Source: Ignatzschineria ureiclastica
Lineage (GTDB): Bacteria > Pseudomonadota > Gammaproteobacteria > Cardiobacteriales > Wohlfahrtiimonadaceae
Direction: 5' to 3'
Assembly (NCBI RefSeq): GCF_003121845.1
Contig: NZ_QEWQ01000004.1
Location: forward strand, 288,944-352,943
DNA: 64,000 nt
In this document: positions 35,683-45,133 of the stretch, in pieces
How positions within the stretch are numbered: the first letter of the stretch is position 1
How the letters are laid out: every line of letters begins with the position of its first letter
Notes under the pieces: generated by a model
The model's input: only the letters and a program-made list of their open reading frames with translations
What the model was told of the DNA's origin: nothing
The model's database searches: none
Program-made: the position numbers and the translations under genes

Positions 35683-38600
35683 TCACTGATAACTACTATT
35701 TTTCATCATCAGATCAATCTCTTCCCACGTCTTATCCAGTCGTTTTTCAGAGACGGTGATAATCGTCTTCATAGGCTGCGCAAAGAAAGAAACTGCTTGT
35801 TCTTCAATCATCCAACGGTACTCTTCTAATATTGCAGGGAGCTCTTCTCGCTTCGCAAAAAAGGCTTTTGCCGCTTCATATTGCGCTAAATGCCGCTGAA
35901 TGATCTTCGATTGCATTTGATCCCTTGCCATATTTTGTGGAAAGCGCTCAATACGTAACACTAAAGCCTCTAAGAAACGAGGAATTTCATTACGCCATAC
36001 TTTCGGGGTTTCACTAATAAAATTGGCATAGATAAGGCGATCAAGCGCCTTTTGTACCTCTTTTTCAATGAGCGCTCGATTCATTGGGTGTAGTTGATTG
36101 AGTTGATCTCGTACCGCTTTCACTTTTTCAAAAATAGTGACAATGAGTGCACTCAATTGAGTGGCATCCGCCACAATCTCTTTACGCATTGTAGCTACAA
36201 TCGTTTCAAAGTGTGCTGCATCTCTCGGCAATGCTTGCGATGAGAGAGAATCTCGGATAATCGCTCGCATTAAATCCTCTTGTAGCAATGTTTCATTCCC
36301 TACTTGTCGGAACATCAAGACCAACTTTCCAAATTGTGGCCACTGCTTTCGTAGATATTTCACCTGTTCGTGAAGCGCTTTGAGTACCAATTGTGTTAAG
36401 GCTTCCAAATGCATTGTCTCTGCGACAAATGGGCGATCAAAAAGCTGTTTCTCTAATCGAATCGGTTGCCCATCAATCACTCGAAGTGCGGGATATCCCG
36501 TCAATTCAATACCATTTCTCACGAAACGTTCTTCGCTAGGTAATTGCCAATGCTCTAACGTGAATGCTGACTCTACTGATTGAGTTGAGTGATGTTTAGA
36601 GCCTTTTCCTGCTCGATCTTGCAGATCAATTACTCGGTCAGAATGTTGAGTGTGATCAATCTCATCTTGACGACTGTTTTTCCCTCTCTTCCGTTTGCCT
36701 TTTTCTTCCCCTTTCTCCCAAGCATCTGCCAATTTTTTAAAAGCATTTTCCGCTTTTCCTCGTAATTTTTCAGTTAAGAGCGAAAGATCACGCCCTTCGG
36801 CAATGGTTTTCCCACCAGTATCAATTACTCGAATATTCATTCGAAGATGACGATCAAGCGCCGTTTCATCAAAGAAATGGGGTTCAATCTGAATGCCCGA
36901 ACGGCGAGTCAGATATTCGGCAATTTGGAAATAGAGATTCCCTTCTCCAAATTCAAATGTCTGTAACATCGCCTCTACAACATCCGGCAATGGTACAAAG
37001 TGTTTACGAAGTGATCGGGGCAACGTGCGGATAATTTCTGTCACTTTCTCTTTTAATAATCCCGGCACAAGCCAATCTAATCTTGTTTTATTGAGTAGAT
37101 TAAGCGCCGCTAAAGGCACAAGTAGCGTCATTCCATCGTGTTCAGAAGCAGGATCAAAGAGATAGATCGCATTTAATTTCAATTGACCAAAATGAATCAC
37201 TGCCGGGAAATCTTCTAGATTGAGGCTCTCATCATTTTCTAAAATATCGGCTTCCGTAAAGATTAAGGAATCATTATTCTTCCGATTTTTACACCATTTT
37301 TCGAGAGAAGCCACAGAGTAGATATCTTGAGGAATCCGATTATTATACCACTCAAAGAGCTTCCACTCTTCAATGAGAATATCCCGGCGACGTGTCTTCT
37401 CCTCCATTTCAGCGACTTTTTCAATCGTTTTTTGATTCATTCGATAAAAGTGCGCTCGGGTATTGATTTCGCCCTCCACTAATCCTTCGCGAATAAGAAG
37501 CTCTCGAGAAATCTCCGGTTTAATTTTACCGAATGAGACCACTCGATTTTTGATAATCGCAAGATTAAAGAGGCGAACCGTTTCGTGTGCCGCTGCTTGC
37601 CCTTGTTGTTTGCTCCAATGGGGCTCGGTATACTCTTTTTTAAGTAGATGTGCGCCTAATCGCTCAATCCATTCTGGCTGAATCAATGCATTAACACGAG
37701 CATAAATTTGACTTGTCTCGACAATTTCAAGGGACATCAACCACTTTGGCGGTTTTTTAAAGAGTGCAGATCCCGGGAAAATACGATATTTCCGACCATT
37801 TGCACCACTATATAGTTTATCTTCCCCAAGCTCTCCAATTTGATCTAAGATCCCAACCAATATGGCTTGATGAATCTTCTCTTCATTAAATTTCGGAAAA
37901 CAATACTCGCCCTCTTTTACACCACTTGGTTGATTATTGGGGTCATTGTCTGGAAATGGATTGAGATGAAATGAAATCTTCTTCATCACGCTCTTGAGCT
38001 GTTGATAGAGATCAAACCATTCCCGCATCCGCATAAAATTGAGAAAATGGGTTCGAGACACTTTGCGCATCTGATTTTGACTCTCTTTTTGTGCCTTTGT
38101 CTGATACCAAGCCCATAAATTCAGTAGAGAAATATAGTCAGAATGGGGCGCTTTAAAGAGACGATGTTTCTCATCGGATTGTTGCTGAAACTCAAGTGGA
38201 CGTTCCCTAGGATCTTGAATCGAAAGACCGGCAACTAATACTAATAATTCGTGCCCTACACCCTCATTTCCCCCTTGGATCAGCATCGCACCAAATTTAG
38301 GATCAATCGGAATTTTAGCGAGTGTCTTTCCAAGCGGTGTAAGCGAGCCATTGTCTCGAACCGCTTTCAACTCTTTAAGCGTCTGAAACCCTTCTTTAAT
38401 TTGCCGGGAATCAGGCATCTCAATAAAGGGGAACACTTCTGGATTCCCTAGACGCAGATGTCCCATTTGCAAAATTACCGAGGCTAGATGTGTCCGTAAA
38501 ATTTCAGGATCTAAAAACTCTGGTCTATTCGCAAAATCTTCTTCGCTATAGAGTCGAATCGCAATTCCCTCGGCAACACGACCGCAACGACCTGAACGCT

Positions 38601-39783
38601 GATTAGCAGAGGCTTGTGAAATGGGTTCCACTAATAAACTCTGCAATCGAGTACGCGGATTATACCGGCTGACCCTCGCAACGCCACTATCAATGACATA
38701 ACGAATACGAGGCACAGTAATCGAAGTTTCAGCCACATTAGTGGCTAAAACAATGCGTTTTCGTCCACTAGGCGAGAAAATCTTCTGTTGCTCTGCCTGA
38801 CTTAAACGGGAAAAGAGTGGTAAAACATCATAATCGTGAAAGGCTTTACGTAGCAGATCTGCGGTTTCTAAAATCTCCCGCTCTCCTGGTAGAAAGACTA
38901 AAATATCGCCGGGTTTTTCAGCTTGTAATTCTTGAACCGCTTGGACAATCCCCTCTTCTATCTCAATGGGATCATTCTCATCTTCTTCGCCCAGATGAAG
39001 ATCACGATAGCGAATCTCCACCGGGAATGTTCGCCCTGAGACTTCGATAATGGGCGCTTTTTCAGCCCCACCAAAATAGTGAGAGAATCGTTCAGGATCG
39101 ATGGTTGCCGAAGTGATAATGAGCTTAAGGTCAGGACGGCGCGGTAAAATATTTTTCAAAATACCTAAGAGAAAATCGATATTAAGGCTTCGCTCGTGCG
39201 CTTCATCGATAATGATCACTTCATACTGATTTAGAAAACGATCGTGCGTCAACTCTGTGAGTAAAATCCCGTCGGTCATTAACTTTAAAACGGTTTTATC
39301 ATCGGTCTTATCATTAAACCGCATTTTATAACCAACAAAATCCCCCAAAGGACGTTGCAACTCATCGGCAATTCTCTCTGCTACCGAGTGCGCGGCTAGA
39401 CGGCGAGGCTGAGTATGGCCAATAAGCCCTCGTGCGCCGAGTCCCATTTCTAAGCAGAATTTCGCCAATTGAGTTGTTTTACCTGAACCTGTTTCCCCGC
39501 AAACAATCACTACTTGATGTGATTGAAGCGCCTCGATAATCTGCGTTCGTGCTTGATAGATCGGCAACTCTTTTTGATAATTAAGCGCCGGAAAAGAAGC
39601 TTTGATCTGATCAGTTTTACTCACAGATGCAACAATACGCGTTTTTAATGCCGTAATATCCTGCCCTTCAATTTGATCTTGACGCTTTAAATCCCGCAAT
39701 GCTCGGCGCAATGAATAACTATCTTGCGTTTGGGCAAAAGGTAGTAAAGCTTCTAATTGGGCAATCTCTTTTCTAATATCCAT
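35683..39783 (-). CDS. hrpA: ATP-dependent RNA helicase HrpA
   Basis: A 1366-residue DEAH-box helicase. Motifs seen: I GETGSGKTTQ, II DEAH (IIIDEAHERSL), III SATIDPERF, VI QRSGRCGRV, then the helicase-associated and OB regions and the long C-terminal DUF3418 domain found in bacterial HrpA. HrpA processes some mRNAs and helps resolve stalled ribosomes. An insert around residues 1040-1080 is Lys/Arg/Glu-rich (KGKRKRGKN). It appears to be a single gene with its own promoter. Confidence 0.94.
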   Translation of the reverse strand: MDIRKEIAQLEALLPFAQTQDSYSLRRALRDLKRQDQIEGQDITALKTRIVASVSKTDQIKASFPALNYQKELPIYQARTQIIEALQSHQVVIVCGETGSGKTTQLAKFCLEMGLGARGLIGHTQPRRLAAHSVAERIADELQRPLGDFVGYKMRFNDKTDDKTVLKLMTDGILLTELTHDRFLNQYEVIIIDEAHERSLNIDFLLGILKNILPRRPDLKLIITSATIDPERFSHYFGGAEKAPIIEVSGRTFPVEIRYRDLHLGEEDENDPIEIEEGIVQAVQELQAEKPGDILVFLPGEREILETADLLRKAFHDYDVLPLFSRLSQAEQQKIFSPSGRKRIVLATNVAETSITVPRIRYVIDSGVARVSRYNPRTRLQSLLVEPISQASANQRSGRCGRVAEGIAIRLYSEEDFANRPEFLDPEILRTHLASVILQMGHLRLGNPEVFPFIEMPDSRQIKEGFQTLKELKAVRDNGSLTPLGKTLAKIPIDPKFGAMLIQGGNEGVGHELLVLVAGLSIQDPRERPLEFQQQSDEKHRLFKAPHSDYISLLNLWAWYQTKAQKESQNQMRKVSRTHFLNFMRMREWFDLYQQLKSVMKKISFHLNPFPDNDPNNQPSGVKEGEYCFPKFNEEKIHQAILVGILDQIGELGEDKLYSGANGRKYRIFPGSALFKKPPKWLMSLEIVETSQIYARVNALIQPEWIERLGAHLLKKEYTEPHWSKQQGQAAAHETVRLFNLAIIKNRVVSFGKIKPEISRELLIREGLVEGEINTRAHFYRMNQKTIEKVAEMEEKTRRRDILIEEWKLFEWYNNRIPQDIYSVASLEKWCKNRKNNDSLIFTEADILENDESLNLEDFPAVIHFGQLKLNAIYLFDPASEHDGMTLLVPLAALNLLNKTRLDWLVPGLLKEKVTEIIRTLPRSLRKHFVPLPDVVEAMLQTFEFGEGNLYFQIAEYLTRRSGIQIEPHFFDETALDRHLRMNIRVIDTGGKTIAEGRDLSLLTEKLRGKAENAFKKLADAWEKGEEKGKRKRGKNSRQDEIDHTQHSDRVIDLQDRAGKGSKHHSTQSVESAFTLEHWQLPSEERFVRNGIELTGYPALRVIDGQPIRLEKQLFDRPFVAETMHLEALTQLVLKALHEQVKYLRKQWPQFGKLVLMFRQVGNETLLQEDLMRAIIRDSLSSQALPRDAAHFETIVATMRKEIVADATQLSALIVTIFEKVKAVRDQLNQLHPMNRALIEKEVQKALDRLIYANFISETPKVWRNEIPRFLEALVLRIERFPQNMARDQMQSKIIQRHLAQYEAAKAFFAKREELPAILEEYRWMIEEQAVSFFAQPMKTIITVSEKRLDKTWEEIDLMMKNSSYQ

Positions 39784-39990
39784 TCTATCTCTTATTAATA
39801 CGCAAAAACGCTATTCTCAAGGTTAGGTAATCTGTTACAAACCTCTCATTCTATCAGTATTCGCATAAGAGATAAAATTTCACAGGGTCTAAAAATAAAC
39901 GTCTTTTATGAGAGCGTATATCTTTTGATATTGATAATGTGGTTCTTTCAGATTAAGGAAGATATTGGGATTATTAAAGTAAGAGGCTTT

Positions 39991-40007
39991 AACCCACGTT
40001 TGTAGTC
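39991..40007. repeat. 17-bp direct repeat, left copy
   Basis: AACCCACGTTTGTAGTC is present here and again at 40606-40622, flanking the hemerythrin gene and a degenerate repeat element. Confidence 0.8.
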
Positions 40008-40124
40008 GTTTTTGTAAAAATAAAGTATGATGACTAGAAGAACATAACACTATATTAAACAATCCTTGCTAGACGCCTGATAGAATAACCTCCTTGATTG
40101 CTTATAACTGGTGTGCCGGCATAT
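40001..40124 (+). repeat. dispersed intergenic repeat, degenerate copy 4
   Basis: The left end starts TGTAGTC and the core reads AAACAATCCTTGCTAGACGC and on to GTGTGCCGGCAT. It aligns with the intact copies, but the right end is missing: the sequence stops matching at the hemerythrin stop codon. Older or truncated than the others. Confidence 0.65.
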
Positions 40125-40125
40125 A

Positions 40126-40536
40126 TTATGATAGAGCCCAATAATTCTCTATCGCCGGGAAAAGGGATCGCTCCTCAAAACGAGTATGCGCAATCAGTAA
40201 TGTTCCTAAATCAATTAACTCATTGAGCGTCCACTCATTCCGTAACAAGATTTGTCGTAATTGCTGATGCTCTGCTTGGAATTGATGATTGAAATGTTGA
40301 TCTGACCATTGATCTAAAATGGGTTGAAGTAATCGCTCTTCTTCAGCAAAGTGATTCAATAAGGAAGCTCTATCTTCATTCACTGCTCTATTTGCCGATT
40401 CTAATAGTGCCTGAATCTGTTTTAACGTTATCGCAGGATCAGCCTCAATCTCTGTTAATCGTCGTAGGTAATTTCCGAGCTTTAAAGTTTGATGGTGTTC
40501 TTTGGAAAAAGGGATCAAGCGGGGATCTCGTTTCAT
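40126..40536 (-). CDS. hemerythrin domain-containing protein
   Basis: A 136-residue four-helix bundle protein with the His/Glu spacing of the HHE cation-binding family: HHQTLKLGN near the start, HFAEEERLL, EHQQLRQI and HTRFEERSLFP. It should bind a diiron site and may sense or bind oxygen or NO. AGGAG lies before the ATG at 40536, which I prefer to an upstream start at 40596. It lies next to the nitrate respiration genes, so a role in NO or nitrite handling is possible (inference). It is flanked by 17-bp direct repeats. Confidence 0.88.
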   Translation of the reverse strand: MKRDPRLIPFSKEHHQTLKLGNYLRRLTEIEADPAITLKQIQALLESANRAVNEDRASLLNHFAEEERLLQPILDQWSDQHFNHQFQAEHQQLRQILLRNEWTLNELIDLGTLLIAHTRFEERSLFPAIENYWALS

Positions 40537-40885
40537 AGAATCTCCTGTTAAATTAATATTATTGTTGAGGGTATATACAGCTGATCTAGTGAGCACCCCA
40601 CACTAAACCCACGTTTGTAGTCATTTTAAATAGATCTCAATCGTGTCAACTAGATCATTAAACCATTGTCTATTGATCTTAGACTTAACCTTAGACATTG
40701 AATCATTGGCATTTAATCATAAAGACGCGCACTTGCCTATCCTCTAAAGAATTAGCCTTCACTTAGGCTTTAGAATAAGTGCTATTTATCCATAAAATTG
40801 TTACGCTAGAGTATAATCCCTAACTTGTTGAATTTAACTCTCACTCTACAACCCTCTCTATATCCCTCTATAAATAAGATCGAAT
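40537..40885. other. divergent promoter region hemerythrin/narX
   Basis: No gene seen. It contains the right 17-bp direct repeat. I looked for FNR boxes (TTGAT-N4-ATCAA) and found no convincing one. Confidence 0.35.
40606..40622. repeat. 17-bp direct repeat, right copy
   Basis: AACCCACGTTTGTAGTC, identical to 39991-40007, in the same orientation. Confidence 0.8.
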
Positions 40886-42778
40886 ATGACCTATTTTGAT
40901 AAGATTCGCCAAAAGCCACACAAACTCTCGACCGTCTTAATGACGCTAATTAGTATTTGGCTCATTGGGGCAATTTTGATTGTTGGATTATCGCTGAATA
41001 TCTCTTGGCGTTTAGAAGAGATGGGGGTTGCGATCAATGATTCTGGTAGTCTGCGTAAACGGGTCTTTCATATTATGATGCTTGCCAGCAATCAAGAGCC
41101 CGAAGCAGATATTCTGCACGAAGTGAGTAACTTTAAGAAAGTCGCGGAACAACTGAGGGATATTCCTGAACAAAACTTTTTTGATCACCAAAGACACAAT
41201 AAATTAAACCTAGAGATCAGCCGTATTGAAATCGCACTCGATCAATTTATCCAAAAACAACGCGCAGGTTTCCCGATCTCGACCATTGAATATCGACAAA
41301 CCGCGGAACAGCTGGCGAATCAAATTAGTGGTGTTGTAGCTATTATTGAACAGGATAATACCGAGAGTATTGAACGATTACGGATTTTGCAGATGCTCTT
41401 GATTATAATGGCACTTCTCTCTGCCGTTGCTTCTTCCCGATTACTGCGCAGATTAGTGATTCTGCCACTGAATCAACTCTATCGTGGGATCGATCATTTG
41501 ACGCAAGGGCGCTTAGGGACTCAAGTCTCTGTAGAGCTCAATAATGAGTTTGCAACTGTGGCAGATGGATTTAATATTATGAGCGCAAGACTCAAAGAAC
41601 TTTACGATCATCTTGAAGATAAAGTTGCCGATAAAACGCAAGCGCTGAGTCAACGTAACGAAGAGTTACTATTTCTCTATGAAACAACAACATTAATTCA
41701 AAATGCAACAGATCAGGAAGCCCTAATGACGCAATTCTTACAGAAAATTGTAGAATATGGCAACGCGCAATCGGGATCTATTCGTCTACTCAATAAAAAT
41801 AGGCACCAATTAGAGATCTTAGCGGAAGAGAATCTCCCGGATATTATCAAAGACGCGAATCATTGCAACATTCTCAATCACTGCTATTGTGGTAAAGGTC
41901 TCTATGAGGGAAATTTCGTCATTCATAAACGAGGCGATCGTGACAATAGTGCCCGTTTACTTTGTCAAGATTATATCTCAGATTACCTAGTCACCATTCC
42001 TATTCATCATATGGATGAAAAACTCGGGGTTATTACGCTCTACTTTGAGACAGAAGATGCATTAACAGAAGAACTTGCGCAACTGATCGAAACAGTGACA
42101 GCTCAATTTGCAATGGCATTGGTAAAAATACGACTGACCGCCTTAGATAAACAACTCGCTATTTTAGAAGAACGTAATCATTTAGCACAAGGCTTGCACG
42201 ATAGTATTGCCCAATCATTAGCCTTTATCAAAATGCAACTTCCCCTCTTAGAGCGGGCTTTAACTGAGGAGAATCATCCCTTACAGCAACAGACCCTCTC
42301 CTTTATTAAAGAGGGTATTGAAGAGTGCTATTTAGATATTCGGGAATTACTCTCTAATTTTAGGGTTCGCATTGCGCAAGGCTCCTTTGCTAATACTATT
42401 CACTCAGTTATTGAACGCTTTGAGCACCAATATCATCTGACGGTTAAAAGCCATATTACATCGATGATTGATCTCTCTCCTGAGGCACAATTACAAGCGA
42501 TCTTCATTTTACAAGAAGCGCTCTCCAATATTCGTAAACACGCGCAAGCATCAGAAGTATCTGTCACTATCACCCAAGATGAGAAGATTTTTCAGATGAT
42601 CATAGCAGATAATGGCGTAGGATTTGATCTTGCGCAATTGAATGAGTTTGAGAAACAAGGTCATCTTGGCACAAAAATTATGCGTGAACGCATTCAAAAA
42701 GTGGGGGGCGAATTACAATTTAAGCAGAACATTCCACAAGGAACGGTGGTTGATGTGACAATTCAACGATCTATTTGA
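40886..42778 (+). CDS. narX: nitrate/nitrite sensor histidine kinase NarX
   Basis: A 630-residue membrane sensor. It has an N-terminal transmembrane helix, a periplasmic domain with the nitrate-binding P-box (INDSGSLRKR, near residues 50-60), a second membrane helix, HAMP, a GAF-like cysteine-containing central module (around CNILNHCYCGKG), then a HisKA_3 domain with the phosphorylated His in LHDSIAQ (His438) and a HATPase (NIRKHAQAS, ADNGVGFD). It signals to NarL. It starts the nitrate island and is followed by narL 96 bases later. Confidence 0.93.
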   Translation: MTYFDKIRQKPHKLSTVLMTLISIWLIGAILIVGLSLNISWRLEEMGVAINDSGSLRKRVFHIMMLASNQEPEADILHEVSNFKKVAEQLRDIPEQNFFDHQRHNKLNLEISRIEIALDQFIQKQRAGFPISTIEYRQTAEQLANQISGVVAIIEQDNTESIERLRILQMLLIIMALLSAVASSRLLRRLVILPLNQLYRGIDHLTQGRLGTQVSVELNNEFATVADGFNIMSARLKELYDHLEDKVADKTQALSQRNEELLFLYETTTLIQNATDQEALMTQFLQKIVEYGNAQSGSIRLLNKNRHQLEILAEENLPDIIKDANHCNILNHCYCGKGLYEGNFVIHKRGDRDNSARLLCQDYISDYLVTIPIHHMDEKLGVITLYFETEDALTEELAQLIETVTAQFAMALVKIRLTALDKQLAILEERNHLAQGLHDSIAQSLAFIKMQLPLLERALTEENHPLQQQTLSFIKEGIEECYLDIRELLSNFRVRIAQGSFANTIHSVIERFEHQYHLTVKSHITSMIDLSPEAQLQAIFILQEALSNIRKHAQASEVSVTITQDEKIFQMIIADNGVGFDLAQLNEFEKQGHLGTKIMRERIQKVGGELQFKQNIPQGTVVDVTIQRSI

Positions 42779-42874
42779 TACCCTATGTTGAATAGACGTA
42801 TATTGAATAGATAATGACTCCATTAATCACTGAATCAAATACTTTTCACACGATAAGCAATTAAAAGGCTGGAT

Positions 42875-43576
42875 ATGCATTCCATTACGCAAAATAGAGA
42901 GAGTCAAGATAGAGAGGCTCACGATAAAATTAAAATCATCCTTGTGGATGATCATCCCCTTTTTCGTAAAGGGTTACGTTTTATCATTGAATCTGATCCA
43001 CGCTATCAAGTGATTGGCGAAGCAACTGATGGATTAGAGGGGGTTAAGTTAGTAGATACGCTAATGCCAGATGTGGTTTTGTTAGATGTGGATATGCCCT
43101 CGATGAATGGTGTTGAAGCACTCTCTCTAATGCTCAATGATCACCCGCAACTAGCGATTATTATGTTGACCGTTTCCGATGATAGTAATGATCTTGCGAT
43201 GGCAATGAAATATGGCGCTAAAGGCTATCTGCTTAAAAGTATCGATAGTGATTTTCTTCTAAATGCCATTGAGAAAGCAGTTGAGGGGGATAATGTGCTC
43301 TCTCCTGAAATGACCAATAAATTGATTGCTCAACTACGCGGTAGCGAACAGCAAAAAGCCGAAGAATCAGCTATTCAATCACTCACGTCAAGAGAACTTG
43401 AAGTGCTTAAATGGCTCACAAAAGGAATCAGCAATAAAGAGATTGCGCGTAAAATGGATGTTACCGAAAGCACTGTCAAAGTCCACGTACAAAATGTTTT
43501 AAGAAAGCTCAATCTTCAAAGCCGCGTACAAGCTGCGCTCTTTGCTGTTGAAAATCAATTGGAATTTGATGAGTAA
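42875..43576 (+). CDS. narL: nitrate/nitrite response regulator NarL
   Basis: A 233-residue response regulator. The N-terminal receiver has the acidic pair VDDHP and the phosphoacceptor Asp71 in LLDVDMPS; the C-terminal LuxR-type HTH reads LTSRELEVLKWLTKGISNKE. NarL activates nitrate reductase and narK and represses other respiratory genes. It has about 17 extra N-terminal residues compared with E. coli NarL. A strong terminator follows. Confidence 0.92.
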   Translation: MHSITQNRESQDREAHDKIKIILVDDHPLFRKGLRFIIESDPRYQVIGEATDGLEGVKLVDTLMPDVVLLDVDMPSMNGVEALSLMLNDHPQLAIIMLTVSDDSNDLAMAMKYGAKGYLLKSIDSDFLLNAIEKAVEGDNVLSPEMTNKLIAQLRGSEQQKAEESAIQSLTSRELEVLKWLTKGISNKEIARKMDVTESTVKVHVQNVLRKLNLQSRVQAALFAVENQLEFDE

Positions 43577-43634
43577 CATTTGATGAGTAAGACTACTACT
43601 TTAGAACTATTTTCCACTTACTCTTTTGCGCAAG

Positions 43635-43666
43635 AACTATTCCCATTTATGTGAATAGTTTTTTTA
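43635..43666 (+). terminator. intrinsic terminator after narL
   Basis: AACTATTC and GAATAGTT with a 10-base loop, followed by T7. Confidence 0.88.
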
Positions 43667-43731
43667 TACAGAAATCTTATGCTAGAGCCTATGAATAATT
43701 TGTTTGTTCACCTCTTCAAAGGGTTTCTATT

Positions 43732-44958
43732 ATGGTCACACATAAAACACAATCTTATATTGTTTTAGCCAGTAGCACCGGTGCTTTTACTGTCTGCTTT
43801 ATGATTTGGATGATCTTTTCGGTATTAGGATTACCGATTAAAGAGAGTTTAGGTCTTAACGCCACTCAATTTGGGCTATTGACTGCAATGCCGGTCTTAT
43901 CGGGTTCGCTCTGTCGTATTCCATTGGGAATGATGACTGATCGTTATAGTGCTCGTGCGGTATTTGCTGTTTTAATGCTAATCTGTATTCCGCCACTTCT
44001 GTTAATGCCCTATGCTACCCAATATTACCACTTTCTACTGATCAGCTTATGGTTGGGGTTAATTGGTGGCTCATTCTCAGTAGGAACGCCTTATGTGGCA
44101 CGCTGGTTTCCGAAAGAGCGACAAGGTTTAGCGATGGGAATTTTTGGTGCCGGCAATGCCGGTGCCGCACTGAATAAACTTATTGCGCCCACTTTAATTG
44201 GTCTCTTCGGCTGGACTTTTGTGCCTAATAGCTATGCCGTTATTCTACTGATTACAGTCATTCTCTTTTGGATCTTTAGTTATCCCACACCGAAAGCAAC
44301 ACAAAAAGGCACCGTCTCTCTTCAAGATCAATTACGTTTAATGAAGAATAAAGATGTCTTGAAATATAGCCAATATTACTCCGTCGTCTTTGGCGGTTAT
44401 GTAGGGCTATCTCTCTGGATGGTAAGCTACTATGTCGATGAGTATGGATTTTCGCTTGCTAGTGCGGCGTTATTAGCGGCTTGCTTCTCATTACCCGGCG
44501 GCGTACTACGGGCTTTTGGCGGTTGGTTATCTGATAAATATGGAGCTTATAAAGTGACTTGGGCGGTAATGTGGGTCTGTTGGGTCGCTTTTTTCATAAT
44601 GTCTTACCCACAAACTGCAATGATCATTGAGACGGTTAATGGTCCATTTTCTCTTAACATTGGTCTTAATGCCTTTTTCTTTACGCTTTTAATCTTCATT
44701 GTCGGTATTGCGCTAGCGATTGGTAAAGCCTCTGTCTTTAAATTTATCGCCGATGATTTCCCTGATGAGATCGGCACGGTTTCCGGCATTGTCGGTTTAG
44801 CAGGCGGTTTAGGTGGATTTTTACTCCCTATCCTCTTTGGTGCCTTAGTTGATATTACCGGCATTCGTTCAAGTTCTTTTATGTTGATGTATGGTGCTGT
44901 ATCGATCAGCCTAATCTGGATGCATTTTAGTTTCAAGCAACATCGTTCAACCCACTGA
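43732..44958 (+). CDS. narK: NarK-type nitrate/nitrite transporter (NarK1)
   Basis: A 408-residue MFS transporter with 12 predicted helices. It has the nitrate/nitrite porter signatures GNAGAALNKLIAPTL and GIVGLAGGLGGFLLP, and the Arg of LCRIPLGMMTDRYSARAVF that binds nitrate. The short, 12-helix form resembles NarK1/NasA, which is thought to bring nitrate in with protons. It starts about 65 bases after the narL terminator. Confidence 0.9.
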   Translation: MVTHKTQSYIVLASSTGAFTVCFMIWMIFSVLGLPIKESLGLNATQFGLLTAMPVLSGSLCRIPLGMMTDRYSARAVFAVLMLICIPPLLLMPYATQYYHFLLISLWLGLIGGSFSVGTPYVARWFPKERQGLAMGIFGAGNAGAALNKLIAPTLIGLFGWTFVPNSYAVILLITVILFWIFSYPTPKATQKGTVSLQDQLRLMKNKDVLKYSQYYSVVFGGYVGLSLWMVSYYVDEYGFSLASAALLAACFSLPGGVLRAFGGWLSDKYGAYKVTWAVMWVCWVAFFIMSYPQTAMIIETVNGPFSLNIGLNAFFFTLLIFIVGIALAIGKASVFKFIADDFPDEIGTVSGIVGLAGGLGGFLLPILFGALVDITGIRSSSFMLMYGAVSISLIWMHFSFKQHRSTH

Positions 44959-45133
44959 TCAAATTAGGTCAGCTAAGTCAATTAGGCCCATTAAACAATA
45001 AACAATAATCTCACACACCTCAAAATATCTCAGCTTTATGCACTCAATATGATAAAGCCATTTTATAAAATCATAAGATCGTAAAAAGATCATAAAACCT
45101 TTGTATCCTTTCACTTCTCATAGGAGCTATACA

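Noticed and set aside
40620-40885. FNR box upstream of narX
   Set aside because: TTGATCTTA-like half sites occur but no second half at the right distance.
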